Part shown: positions 1 to 5,697 of the stretch, piece after piece
Layout: the number at the start of each line of letters is the position of its first letter
How positions within the stretch are numbered: position 1 is the stretch's first letter
From: an uncultured Pseudomonas sp.
GTDB lineage: Bacteria; Pseudomonadota; Gammaproteobacteria; Pseudomonadales; Pseudomonadaceae
Direction: 5' to 3'
Assembly: GCF_946885885.1 (NCBI RefSeq)
Contig: NZ_CAMPHN010000240.1
Coordinates: 1 to 5,965 of the forward strand
DNA: 5,965 bases
The notes under the pieces: generated by a model
Told to the model about the DNA's origin: nothing
Seen by the model: the letters and a program-made list of their open reading frames with translations, nothing else
Database searches by the model: none
Program-made: the position numbers and the translations under genes

Positions 1-749
1 CCGGAGCGGGAGAAGATCGCCGTGTTGATGCCGACCAGATCGCCATGGGCATCGACCAGGGCGCCGCCCGAGTTGCCGGGGTTGATCGCCGCGTCGGTCT
101 GGATGAAGTCTTCGTAAGTATTGAGGCCCAACTGATTGCGCCCGGTGGCGCTGATGATGCCCATGGTCACGGTTTGGCCGACGCCGAAGGGGTTGCCGAT
201 GGCCAGGGTGACGTCGCCGATCTTGATGTTGTCCGAGCGGCCGAGAGTGATCGCCGGCAGGTCTGCGAGGTCGATCTTCAGTACCGCCAGATCGGTTTCC
301 GGGTCGCTGCCTATCACCCTCGCCAGGGTTTCGCGGCCGTCCTTGAGCGCCACGACTATCTGATCGGCGCCGCTGACCACATGGTTGTTGGTCAGCAGGT
401 AACCTTCCGAGCTCATGATCACCGCCGAGCCCAGGCTGGATTCCATGCGCCGTTGCTTGGGCAGGTTGTCGCCGAAGAACTTGCGGAACTGCGGGTCCTC
501 GAACAACGGATGGGTGGGCTTGTTGGCGAACTTGGTGCTGTAGAGGTTGGCGACCGCGGGGGAGGCCGTATCCACGGCGCGGGCGTAGGACACCGGACCG
601 TCCTGGCTGCGGTCATAGATCGGCGCCTGGCGCAGTTGCACGTCATGGGCCGGCAGGCCGACCCATTGCGGGTAATACTGGATAACCAATAACGCCAGCA
701 ATACGCCTACCAGCAGGGGCCAGCCGAGAAAACGCAGAGCCTTGAGCAT
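1..749 (-). CDS. algW: AlgW, DegS-like periplasmic serine protease (partial, 3' end off window)
   Basis: Membrane-anchored HtrA/DegS-family serine protease. In Pseudomonas, AlgW makes the first cut in anti-sigma factor MucA, releasing AlgU for the envelope stress and alginate response (established knowledge). The reverse strand from ATG 747-749 reads 249 codons to the window edge. Residues 5-25 (LRFLGWPLLVGVLLALLVIQ) form one hydrophobic N-terminal segment, expected to anchor the protease in the inner membrane facing the periplasm. The chymotrypsin-fold triad is complete: His123 in TNNHVV, Asp153 in TDLAVL and Ser227 in GNSGGAL. Ser227 matches the numbering I recall for P. aeruginosa AlgW. 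The family is about 390 residues, so the missing part is the end of the protease domain and the single PDZ domain that senses misfolded outer-membrane protein tails. AGGA (minus strand, 758-761) lies 8 nt before the ATG and supports the start. The gene is divergent from the NIF3-like gene. Identity is very secure at family level. Confidence 0.95.
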   Translation of the reverse strand, partial: MLKALRFLGWPLLVGVLLALLVIQYYPQWVGLPAHDVQLRQAPIYDRSQDGPVSYARAVDTASPAVANLYSTKFANKPTHPLFEDPQFRKFFGDNLPKQRRMESSLGSAVIMSSEGYLLTNNHVVSGADQIVVALKDGRETLARVIGSDPETDLAVLKIDLADLPAITLGRSDNIKIGDVTLAIGNPFGVGQTVTMGIISATGRNQLGLNTYEDFIQTDAAINPGNSGGALVDAHGDLVGINTAIFSRS

Positions 750-801
750 CAATCGAATCCTGAGGGTTGCGGGGGCTAAGTGAGGCCCTTTAAGGTGCGC
801 C

Positions 802-807
802 ATTATA
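802..807 (-). promoter_or_regulatory. Candidate algW -10 box
   Basis: The minus strand carries a perfect TATAAT at 802-807 in the 111-bp divergent spacer. This would give an algW leader of roughly 45 nt. No good -35 hexamer lies 16-18 bp upstream, so the promoter would be weak or activator-dependent. On the plus strand the overlapping TATAGA (804-809) could serve the NIF3-like gene, but it also lacks a convincing -35. This is pattern matching only. Confidence 0.4.
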
Positions 808-860
808 GAAGGCCGGGTCGCAATAAAGCAGCGGCTTCAACCAACGTTTGAGGAATAACC

Positions 861-1619
861 ATGGCCATTGCCCTCACAACTTTGCAGGAAGAAGCCGACC
901 GCTACTTGAATAGCGGGCGTATCAACGACTACTGCCCCAATGGCTTGCAGGTGGAAGGCCGGCCCCAGGTGCGCCGGATCGTCAGCGGGGTGACCGCCAG
1001 CCAGGCGTTGATCGATGCCGCGGTGGAAGCCGAGGCCGATGTGCTGCTGGTGCACCATGGTTACTTCTGGAAGGGTGAAAACCCCTGTGTCGTCGGCATG
1101 AAACAGCGCCGCCTGAAAACCTTGCTGGCCAACGATATCAGCTTGTTGGCCTACCATCTGCCCCTGGATCTGCACCCGGAGGTGGGTAACAACGTGCAGT
1201 TGGCCGCGCACTTGGGTATTACCGTCGAGGGCCCGCTGGAGCCGGACAATCCGCGTACCGTCGGTCTGCTCGGCTCCCTCGGCGAAGCCATGAGCGCGCG
1301 CGATTTCGCCCGGCGGGTGCAAGAGACGCTGGGCCGCGAGCCCTTGCTGGTCGACAGCGGCCAGACGATCCGGCGTATCGGCTGGTGCACCGGCGGCGGC
1401 CAGGGCTATATCGACCAGGCCATCGCCGCCGGGGTCGATCTGTATCTGACCGGCGAGGCTTCCGAACAGACCTTCCACTGCGCCAGGGAAAACGGCATCA
1501 GCTTTATCGCCGCGGGTCATCACGCCACCGAGCGCTATGGCGTGCAGGCATTCGGCGGCTATCTGGCTCGACACTTCGCCCTCGAGCACGTGTTTATCGA
1601 CTGCCCGAATCCGATCTAG
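861..1619 (+). CDS. NIF3/YbgI-family dinuclear metal-centre protein
   Basis: 252-residue protein of the NIF3/YbgI (DUF34) family: cytosolic toroidal hexamers with a two-metal site per subunit. Its cellular role is still poorly defined; GTP cyclohydrolase I-like and cell-wall or DNA-damage links have been suggested for relatives. Length matches E. coli YbgI (about 247). The family hallmarks are present in order: the NDYCPNGLQVEG opening (22-33), metal ligands His65-His66 in VHHGYFWKG, Asp103 in PLDLHPEVGNN, and His220/Glu224 in AAGHHATE, which correspond to the two-metal ligands of YbgI. GEASEQTFHCARENG precedes the last ligand pair, as usual. GAGGAA (850-855) sits 5 nt before the ATG. The next gene, cysD, starts 136 bp downstream after its own apparent promoter, so the NIF3-like gene is probably transcribed separately. 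In P. aeruginosa a homologue (PA4445, from memory) also lies beside algW. Confidence 0.92.
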   Translation: MAIALTTLQEEADRYLNSGRINDYCPNGLQVEGRPQVRRIVSGVTASQALIDAAVEAEADVLLVHHGYFWKGENPCVVGMKQRRLKTLLANDISLLAYHLPLDLHPEVGNNVQLAAHLGITVEGPLEPDNPRTVGLLGSLGEAMSARDFARRVQETLGREPLLVDSGQTIRRIGWCTGGGQGYIDQAIAAGVDLYLTGEASEQTFHCARENGISFIAAGHHATERYGVQAFGGYLARHFALEHVFIDCPNPI

Positions 1620-1646
1620 GGGGCGCGCTATTCGGCCGGTATAAAG

Positions 1647-1665
1647 CTAGATCGTTTCGGTCTAG
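1647..1665. promoter_or_regulatory. Small dyad in the NIF3-cysD spacer
   Basis: CTAGATC (1647-1653) and GGTCTAG (1659-1665) can pair as a 7-bp stem with one G-U around the 5-nt loop GTTTC. No T-tract follows, so it does not look like an intrinsic terminator for the NIF3-like gene. It lies just upstream of the proposed cysD promoter and could be a protein-binding dyad or chance. The rest of 1620-1755 shows nothing else I can name apart from the promoter below. Confidence 0.3.
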
Positions 1666-1673
1666 ATAGCCTC

Positions 1674-1702
1674 CTGAATAGAAGTGGGCGCTGTGCTAGA
1701 GT
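1674..1702 (+). promoter_or_regulatory. Candidate cysD promoter with extended -10
   Basis: TGCTAGAGT (1694-1702) fits an extended -10 (TG-n-TAnnnT). A partial -35, CTGAAT (1674-1679, 3 of 6 to TTGACA), lies 17 bp upstream. The expected start near 1709 gives a leader of about 47 nt before the cysD ATG. A weak -35 with an extended -10 suits an activator-dependent promoter; cys genes are commonly CysB-activated, but I cannot point to a specific CysB site. Confidence 0.4.
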
Positions 1703-1755
1703 GCGCGCTCGTCCACGGCCCGCCGGCCCAATTACACAGCAATCCGTGAGTAGCC

Positions 1756-2673
1756 ATGCTCGATAAACTGACCCACCTGAAACAGCTGGAGGCGGAAAGT
1801 ATCCACATCATTCGTGAAGTGGCCGCCGAATTCGACAACCCGGTAATGCTTTATTCCATCGGTAAAGACTCCGCCGTGATGCTGCATCTGGCGCGCAAGG
1901 CGTTCTTTCCTGGCAAGCTGCCGTTCCCGGTGATGCACGTCGACACCCGTTGGAAGTTTCAGGAGATGTACCGCTTCCGCGAGAAAATGGTCAACGAGTA
2001 CGGCCTGGACCTGATCACCCACATCAACCCCGATGGTGTGGCGCAGGACATGAACCCCTTCACCTACGGTAGCGCCAAGCACACCGACGTGATGAAAACC
2101 GAAGGCTTGAAGCAAGCCTTGGATAAATACGGTTTCGACGCGGCTTTCGGCGGCGCCCGCCGCGACGAGGAAAAGTCCCGGGCCAAGGAGCGCGTCTACT
2201 CCTTCCGCGACAGCAAGCACCGCTGGGACCCGAAGAATCAGCGTCCCGAGCTGTGGAACGTCTACAACGGCAAGGTCAAGAAGGGCGAGTCGATCCGCGT
2301 GTTCCCATTGTCGAACTGGACCGAGCTGGATATCTGGCAATACATCTATCTGGAGCAGATCCCGATCGTGCCGCTGTACTTCGCCGCCGAGCGCGAAGTG
2401 ATCGAGAAGAACGGCACTCTGATCATGATCGACGACGAACGCATCCTCGAGCATCTGTCGGACGAAGAAAAAGCGCGCATCACCAAGAAGATGGTGCGTT
2501 TCCGTACGCTCGGCTGCTACCCGCTGACCGGTGCGGTGGAGTCCACGGCCACCAGCCTGACCGACATCATTCAGGAAATGCTCCTGACTCGAACGTCCGA
2601 GCGTCAGGGCCGTGTCATCGACCACGATGCTGCCGGTTCGATGGAAGAGAAAAAACGTCAGGGGTATTTCTAA
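1756..2673 (+). CDS. cysD: Sulfate adenylyltransferase subunit 2 (ATP sulfurylase small subunit)
   Basis: CysD, 305 residues (E. coli about 302). With CysN it catalyses ATP + sulfate to APS + PPi, driven by GTP hydrolysis on CysN: the first step of assimilatory sulfate activation in the cytosol. It belongs to the adenine-nucleotide alpha-hydrolase / PAPS-reductase-like superfamily. The PP-loop SIGKDS is at 34-39, followed by HVDTRWKF (61-68). The [27 protein letters not shown] stretch and the [15 protein letters not shown] and [11 protein letters not shown] blocks near the C-terminus are typical of the family, and the protein ends in KKRQGYF. The ATG at 1756 gives the usual N-terminus ([21 protein letters not shown]); its ribosome binding site is weak (GTGAG, 1747-1751). 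cysNC follows in the same direction, but 441 bp away, because a foreign cassette lies between them. Confidence 0.97.
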   Translation: MLDKLTHLKQLEAESIHIIREVAAEFDNPVMLYSIGKDSAVMLHLARKAFFPGKLPFPVMHVDTRWKFQEMYRFREKMVNEYGLDLITHINPDGVAQDMNPFTYGSAKHTDVMKTEGLKQALDKYGFDAAFGGARRDEEKSRAKERVYSFRDSKHRWDPKNQRPELWNVYNGKVKKGESIRVFPLSNWTELDIWQYIYLEQIPIVPLYFAAEREVIEKNGTLIMIDDERILEHLSDEEKARITKKMVRFRTLGCYPLTGAVESTATSLTDIIQEMLLTRTSERQGRVIDHDAAGSMEEKKRQGYF

Positions 2674-2676
2674 GCC

Positions 2677-2705
2677 ACAAGCTGCAAGCGACAAGCTTCA
2701 AGAGG
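2677..2705 (+). repeat. Left heptamer array / left arm of inverted repeat
   Basis: Just after the cysD stop there are four tandem 7-bp units of form nCAAGCn: ACAAGCT, GCAAGCG, ACAAGCT, and the degenerate TCAAGAG (2677-2704). Positions 2680-2705 are the reverse complement of 3082-3107 at 23 of 26 positions, with an uninterrupted 11-bp core CAAGCTTCAAG (2692-2702). It bounds the cassette holding the four-helix-bundle gene. The period and repeated unit are read directly from the sequence; the role is inferred. Confidence 0.85.
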
Positions 2706-2721
2706 AATGGAGCTAGGGGAT

Positions 2722-3063
2722 ATGGATTTCGAAAGGCTTGACGTCTGGCAGAGAGCCAGGCTGTTAGCGGTTCAGGTTTTCCGGATATTGCGTGATTGCC
2801 GTGATTACGGTTTTCGGGATCAGATAGGGCGTTCGGCCTTATCTATTCCCAGCAATATCGCCGAGGGAATGGAGCGAGGTAGTGACAGGGAAAAGTGTCA
2901 TTACCTGCGCATTGCCAAGGGCTCATGCGCGGAACTGCGTACGCAACTGCTGATAGGCAGTGACATCGGCTATATCCCGGAGCCGCTTGCAACTCAGTGG
3001 ATACAGGAGACTCGTGAGCTTTCCAGAATGCTCAGCGGGTTGATCAACAGAATTTCAGGCTAG
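2722..3063 (+). CDS. Four-helix-bundle protein, 23S-rRNA intervening-sequence (S23/IVP, Avd-like) family
   Basis: 113-residue all-helical protein of the S23/IVP family, whose members are encoded in intervening sequences of 23S rRNA and as stand-alone genes. The Avd accessory protein of diversity-generating retroelements has the same fold. Biochemical role is unknown; a basic, nucleic-acid-binding bundle is expected. Visible signature: FERLDVWQRARLLAVQVF (helix 1, 3-20), FRDQIGRSALSIPSNIAEGMERGS (31-54), then YLRIAKGSCAELRTQLLIGSDIGYI (61-85), where the AKGSxAELxTQL block is most diagnostic, and a final helix (about 92-110). I chose ATG 2722 because family proteins begin close to this xxFexLxVWQ motif and GGAG (2709-2712) lies 9 nt upstream. 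ATG 2707 is an alternative adding 5 residues. Codons such as TTA, ATA, AGA and AGG contrast with the GC-ending codons of cysD and cysNC, suggesting transfer. No reverse transcriptase or rRNA lies nearby. Confidence 0.88.
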   Translation: MDFERLDVWQRARLLAVQVFRILRDCRDYGFRDQIGRSALSIPSNIAEGMERGSDREKCHYLRIAKGSCAELRTQLLIGSDIGYIPEPLATQWIQETRELSRMLSGLINRISG

Positions 3064-3075
3064 CCACATTGCTTT

Positions 3076-3110
3076 GGCTTGCCGCTTGAAGCTTGCCGCT
3101 TGGAGCTACG
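3076..3110 (-). repeat. Right heptamer array / right arm of inverted repeat
   Basis: Tandem 7-bp units in the opposite sense to the left array: GGCTTGC, CGCTTGA, AGCTTGC, CGCTTGG (3076-3103), then a degenerate AGCTACG (3104-3110). Positions 3082-3107 pair with 2680-2705 with 3 mismatches. The last unit overlaps the GGAG ribosome binding site of cysNC, so the array reaches right up to the translation signal of that gene. Confidence 0.85.
3102..3105 (+). promoter_or_regulatory. cysNC ribosome binding site inside the inverted-repeat arm
   Basis: GGAG lies 9 nt before ATG 3115 and decides the cysNC start. Bases 3104-3107 (AGCT) can pair with 2680-2683 in the long-range stem, so the site may be partly masked when the two arrays pair. 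Confidence 0.7.
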
Positions 3111-3114
3111 AAGA

Positions 3115-5016
3115 ATGAGTCACCAGTCCGATTTGATCAGCGAGGACATCCTCGCTTACCTGGCCCAGCACGAGCGCAAAGAGCTGTTGCGCTTTCTCAC
3201 CTGTGGCAACGTCGACGACGGCAAGAGCACGCTGATCGGCCGTTTGCTCCATGATTCCAAGATGATCTACGAAGATCATATGGAAGCCATCACCCGCGAC
3301 TCGAAGAAGTCCGGCACCACCGGTGAGGACGTCGACTTGGCGCTGCTGGTCGATGGCTTGCAGGCCGAGCGCGAGCAGGGCATCACCATCGACGTGGCCT
3401 ACCGCTACTTCAGCACTGCCAAGCGCAAGTTCATCATCGCCGACACCCCCGGTCATGAACAGTACACCCGCAACATGGCGACCGGCGCCTCGACCTGCGA
3501 CTTGGCGATCATTCTGATCGACGCCCGTTACGGCGTGCAGACCCAGACCAAGCGCCACAGCTTTATCGCCAGCCTGCTGGGCATCAAGCACATAGTCGTG
3601 GCCATCAACAAGATGGACCTGAAGGACTTCGATCAGGGCGTGTTCGAGCAGATCAAGGCCGATTATTTGAAGTTCGCCGAAGGCATCGCGCTCAAACCGA
3701 GCTCGTTGCATTTCGTGCCGATGTCGGCGCTCAAGGGCGACAACGTGGTCAACAAGAGCGAGCGTTCGCCTTGGTACGACGGCCAGTCGCTGATGGAAAT
3801 CCTCGAAACCGTGGAGGTGGCCGGCGATCGCAATTTCACCGATCTGCGCTTCCCGGTGCAGTACGTCAACCGTCCCAACCTGAACTTCCGCGGTTTCGCC
3901 GGCACCCTGGCCAGCGGCATCGTGCGCAAGGGCGACGAAGTGGTTGCCCTGCCGTCGGGCAAGGGCAGCAAGATCAAGTCCATCGTCACCTTCGAGGGCG
4001 AGTTGGAACACGCCGGCCCGGGCCAGGCCGTGACCCTGACCCTGGAAGACGAGATCGACGTGTCCCGCGGCGACATGCTGGTGCACGCCGATAGCCGCCC
4101 ACAGATCAGCGACAGCTTCGACGCCATGTTGGTATGGATGGCCGAAGAGCCGATGCTGCCGGGCAAGAAGTACGACATCAAGCGTGCTACCAGCTATGTG
4201 CCGGGCTCGATCGCCAGCATCGCCCATCGGGTCGATGTGAACACCCTGGAACATGGTCCGGCGAGCAGCTTGCAGCTCAACGAAATCGGTCAGGTTCGGG
4301 TCGCCCTGGATGCGCCCATCGCGCTCGACGGCTACGCCCATAACCGCACCACCGGCGCCTTTATCGTCATCGACCGGCTGACCAACGGCACCGTCGGTGC
4401 CGGCATGATCATCGCCGATCCGGTCGGCGCGCAGCGTAGCGAGGGCCACCACGGCAAGCTCGCCCATGTGTCCACCGAAGAGCGCGCCGCGCGCTTCGGC
4501 CAGCAGCCGGCCACCGTGCTGTTCAGCGGCTTATCCGGCGCTGGCAAAAGCACCTTGGCCTACGCCGTGGAGCGCAAGCTGTTCGATATGGGTCGTGCGG
4601 TCTACGTGCTGGACGGCCAGAATCTGCGGCATGACTTGAATAAAGGTCTGCCCCAGGACCGTGTCGGGCGTACCAAGAACTGGCGTCGCGCCGCCCATGT
4701 CGCGCGTCAGTTCAATGAGGCCGGTCTGTTGACCCTGGCCGCGTTCGTCGCCCCGGATGCCGAGGGCCGCGAACAGGCCAAGGCGCTGATCGGTGCCGAA
4801 CGCCTGCTCACCGTCTACGTGCAAGCCTCGCCACAGGTCTGCGCCGAGCGCGATCCGCAGGGGTTATATGCCGCCGGTGGCGACAATATCCCGGGCGAGT
4901 CCTTCCCTTACGATGTGCCGTTGGATGCCGATCTGGTGATCGACACCCATAGCGTCTCGGTGGAAGAGGGCGTCAAGCTGGTGCTGGCGCTGCTGCGCGA
5001 GCGCGGCGCGATCTAA
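3115..5016 (+). CDS. cysNC: Bifunctional CysNC: sulfate adenylyltransferase subunit 1 / APS kinase
   Basis: 633-residue fusion. The N-terminal CysN half (about 1-450) is an EF-Tu-like GTPase that powers APS synthesis with CysD. The C-terminal half (about 460-633) is APS kinase, phosphorylating APS to PAPS. GTPase motifs: G1 GNVDDGKST (31-39), G3 DTPGH (110-114), G4 NKMD (165-168), G5 SALKG (204-208), followed by beta-barrel domains 2 and 3. APS kinase: P-loop GLSGAGKST (472-480), then VLDGQNLRH (498-506), [11 protein letters not shown] (515-525) and DPQGLY (580-585). The canonical DGDN and ENIRR segments appear here as DGQN and KNWRR; I recall a similar DGQN in other Pseudomonas CysNC proteins, so this is probably lineage variation. 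ATG 3115 has GGAG 9 nt upstream and gives [16 protein letters not shown] at 3079 in frame lies inside the heptamer array and was not used. cysD and cysNC would be co-transcribed through the cassette unless it is processed. Confidence 0.96.
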   Translation: MSHQSDLISEDILAYLAQHERKELLRFLTCGNVDDGKSTLIGRLLHDSKMIYEDHMEAITRDSKKSGTTGEDVDLALLVDGLQAEREQGITIDVAYRYFSTAKRKFIIADTPGHEQYTRNMATGASTCDLAIILIDARYGVQTQTKRHSFIASLLGIKHIVVAINKMDLKDFDQGVFEQIKADYLKFAEGIALKPSSLHFVPMSALKGDNVVNKSERSPWYDGQSLMEILETVEVAGDRNFTDLRFPVQYVNRPNLNFRGFAGTLASGIVRKGDEVVALPSGKGSKIKSIVTFEGELEHAGPGQAVTLTLEDEIDVSRGDMLVHADSRPQISDSFDAMLVWMAEEPMLPGKKYDIKRATSYVPGSIASIAHRVDVNTLEHGPASSLQLNEIGQVRVALDAPIALDGYAHNRTTGAFIVIDRLTNGTVGAGMIIADPVGAQRSEGHHGKLAHVSTEERAARFGQQPATVLFSGLSGAGKSTLAYAVERKLFDMGRAVYVLDGQNLRHDLNKGLPQDRVGRTKNWRRAAHVARQFNEAGLLTLAAFVAPDAEGREQAKALIGAERLLTVYVQASPQVCAERDPQGLYAAGGDNIPGESFPYDVPLDADLVIDTHSVSVEEGVKLVLALLRERGAI

Positions 5017-5029
5017 GCCGCTGCGCGCA

Positions 5030-5054
5030 CAACAAAAAGCCCCGCTGATCAGCG
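5030..5054 (+). terminator. Left half of a terminator split by the IS
   Basis: CAACAAAAAGCCC (5030-5042), 13 nt after the cysNC stop, is complementary to GGGCTTTTTTTGTTG at 5707-5721 apart from two extra Ts. These would be the A-tract/GC arm and GC arm/T-tract of a bidirectional intrinsic terminator for cysNC and the convergent downstream gene. The arm is followed by a perfect 12-bp palindrome, CGCTGATCAGCG (5043-5054), the expected top of such a hairpin. The IS remnant now separates the halves by about 650 bp. Confidence 0.65.
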
Positions 5055-5072
5055 CAATGCTGTTCACTTAAG
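5053..5072 (+). repeat. Left terminal inverted repeat of the IS
   Basis: CGCAATGCTGTTCACTTAAG is the exact reverse complement of 5678-5697. The outermost C/G pair may belong to the target rather than the element, so the true repeat is 19 or 20 bp. Confidence 0.92.
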
Positions 5073-5077
5073 GATTG

Positions 5078-5105
5078 TTGACTAATCCTTGTTCAGCAGG
5101 AGAAT
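5078..5105 (+). promoter_or_regulatory. Candidate transposase promoter
   Basis: TTGACT (5078-5083, 5 of 6 to the -35 consensus) is followed after 16 bp by GAGAAT (5100-5105, 4 of 6 to TATAAT). Transcription would begin near 5112, at the end of the left arm of the hairpin at 5103-5131. A short dyad AAGGATT/AATCCTT (5070-5076 and 5084-5090) overlaps the -35 box. This is pattern evidence only. Confidence 0.4.
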
Positions 5106-5135
5106 CCGGAACCCTTATCAGGTTCCGGATTTTTT
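5103..5135 (+). terminator. Strong intrinsic terminator just before the transposase start
   Basis: AATCCGGAACC (5103-5113) pairs perfectly with GGTTCCGGATT (5121-5131): an 11-bp stem around the 7-nt loop CTTATCA, running into a T-tract (5130-5135). The transposase ATG is at 5136. It would stop transcripts entering from cysNC, and so may replace the terminator that the insertion split. In the reverse direction there is no T-tract, so it works one way only. Confidence 0.8.
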
Positions 5136-5686
5136 ATGTCTATTGCGCAGGACTTGAGTGACGTACTGGAAGCAGCCGTGCAGCCTTTGGCGCGGCTGGA
5201 CACCTTGGCCCAGCATATTCCGCAGGAATGGATTGAAGCCGCCGCACTGTTGGCCGACCAGGCGTCTATTCGCCGACGGCGCTTACCGGCGGATATGGTT
5301 TTGTGGTTGGTGGTCGGTATGGCGCTTTTTCGCAGCGAACCGATTACCGAGGTTGCCCGTCGCCTTAATATCTGTGCCGAAGGCCTGGCCAATGATGTTC
5401 TGCTGGCCACAACGTGGTGCGTAGAGAGGCCAGTCAGGCTGCGGTGGCCCACCAGCGGGCCCCGAGCGAGATCAGTTTCAAGTTCGCCTGCCAGTTCATT
5501 GCCGCTCAACTGGTCGTCATGGCAGGCGCGTTGTCACCCGGAAATACACCCCGACGGCTGGCGGATCTACGCGGCAGTATCAGCCTGCTATTCATTAAAA
5601 ACCGCCCCAGGCCATCGACGCCCAGGACGGTGAAAATGTCTAAGAGCCGCTACCCGGTTGACCGCAAAGCTGCTCCGCTTAAGTGA
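5136..5686 (+). pseudogene. IS4-family transposase, core deleted and frameshifted
   Basis: Codons from ATG 5136 to about 5408 encode 91 residues typical of the IS4 transposase N-terminal domain (MSIAQDLSDVLEAAV, then RRRRLPADMVLWLVVGMALFR and ITEVARRLNICAEG). The frame then becomes meaningless. From about 5411 a different frame (shifted by -1) gives the C-terminal end: VVRREASQAAVAHQRAPSEISFKFACQFIAAQL through SLLFIKNRPRP to KSRYPVDRKAAPLK, with a TGA (5684-5686) inside the right terminal repeat. The two pieces meet at CTGCTGGCC (5400-5408). The middle, with the DDE catalytic residues, is gone, so no active transposase can be made. The start lies right after the T-tract of the terminator and has no good ribosome binding site, which fits an element that keeps transposase expression low. 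Confidence 0.85.
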
Positions 5687-5697
5687 ACAGCATTGCG
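5678..5697 (-). repeat. Right terminal inverted repeat of the IS
   Basis: CTTAAGTGAACAGCATTGCG, the exact reverse complement of 5053-5072. It contains the stop codon of the transposase remnant (5684-5686). Confidence 0.92.

Larger units (their letters stand above)
2673..3110 (+). mobile_element. Putative IVS-like cassette inserted between cysD and cysNC
   Basis: A roughly 0.44-kb unit fills the cysD-cysNC gap: heptamer array, small S23/Avd-like gene, inverted heptamer array. The two spacers also share direct repeats in the same order, AGCCACA (2673-2679 and 3062-3068) and TGGAGCTA (2708-2715 and 3101-3108), so each flank looks like a version of the same module with its array flipped. The inner gene uses codons rare in its neighbours. 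Intervening sequences in 23S rRNA have this architecture (ORF of the same family inside a terminal stem). Mobility is inferred; no transposase or recombinase is present, and exact ends are uncertain. Confidence 0.45.
5053..5697 (+). mobile_element. Internally deleted IS4-family insertion sequence (MITE-like remnant)
   Basis: About 645 bp bounded by perfect 20-bp terminal inverted repeats. It encodes only the N-terminus and C-terminus of an IS4-family transposase; the catalytic DDE core is missing (an estimated 0.7-0.8 kb lost relative to a full transposase of about 440 residues). Intact ends mean it could still be moved in trans by a complete relative. No clear target duplication of the 10-13 bp usual for IS4 elements is visible: the 12-mers outside the ends match at only 6 positions. 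Confidence 0.85.

Noticed and set aside
45..692. Plus-strand 215-codon open frame opposite algW
   Set aside because: The minus strand encodes AlgW with its anchor and full catalytic triad; the plus frame is a shadow.
1647..1665. Terminator for the NIF3-like gene
   Set aside because: The stem is short, contains a G-U pair and is not followed by a T-tract.
1732..2694. A 320-codon open frame antisense to cysD
   Set aside because: Same reason: a compositional shadow of a clearly real gene.
2722..3063. Diversity-generating retroelement accessory gene (avd)
   Set aside because: The protein fold family fits, but there is no reverse transcriptase, template repeat or variable target gene in the window.
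2677..3110. CRISPR-like array
   Set aside because: Repeats are only 7 bp, contiguous without spacers, and inverted on the two sides of a gene.
3079..3114. Upstream TTG start for cysNC
   Set aside because: It would translate the heptamer array; ATG 3115 has a well-spaced GGAG and yields the family N-terminus.
3106..4467. A 453-codon open frame antisense to cysNC
   Set aside because: It mirrors the GC-rich codon pattern of cysNC, has no recognisable domain and no start signal; the sense frame has complete GTPase motifs.
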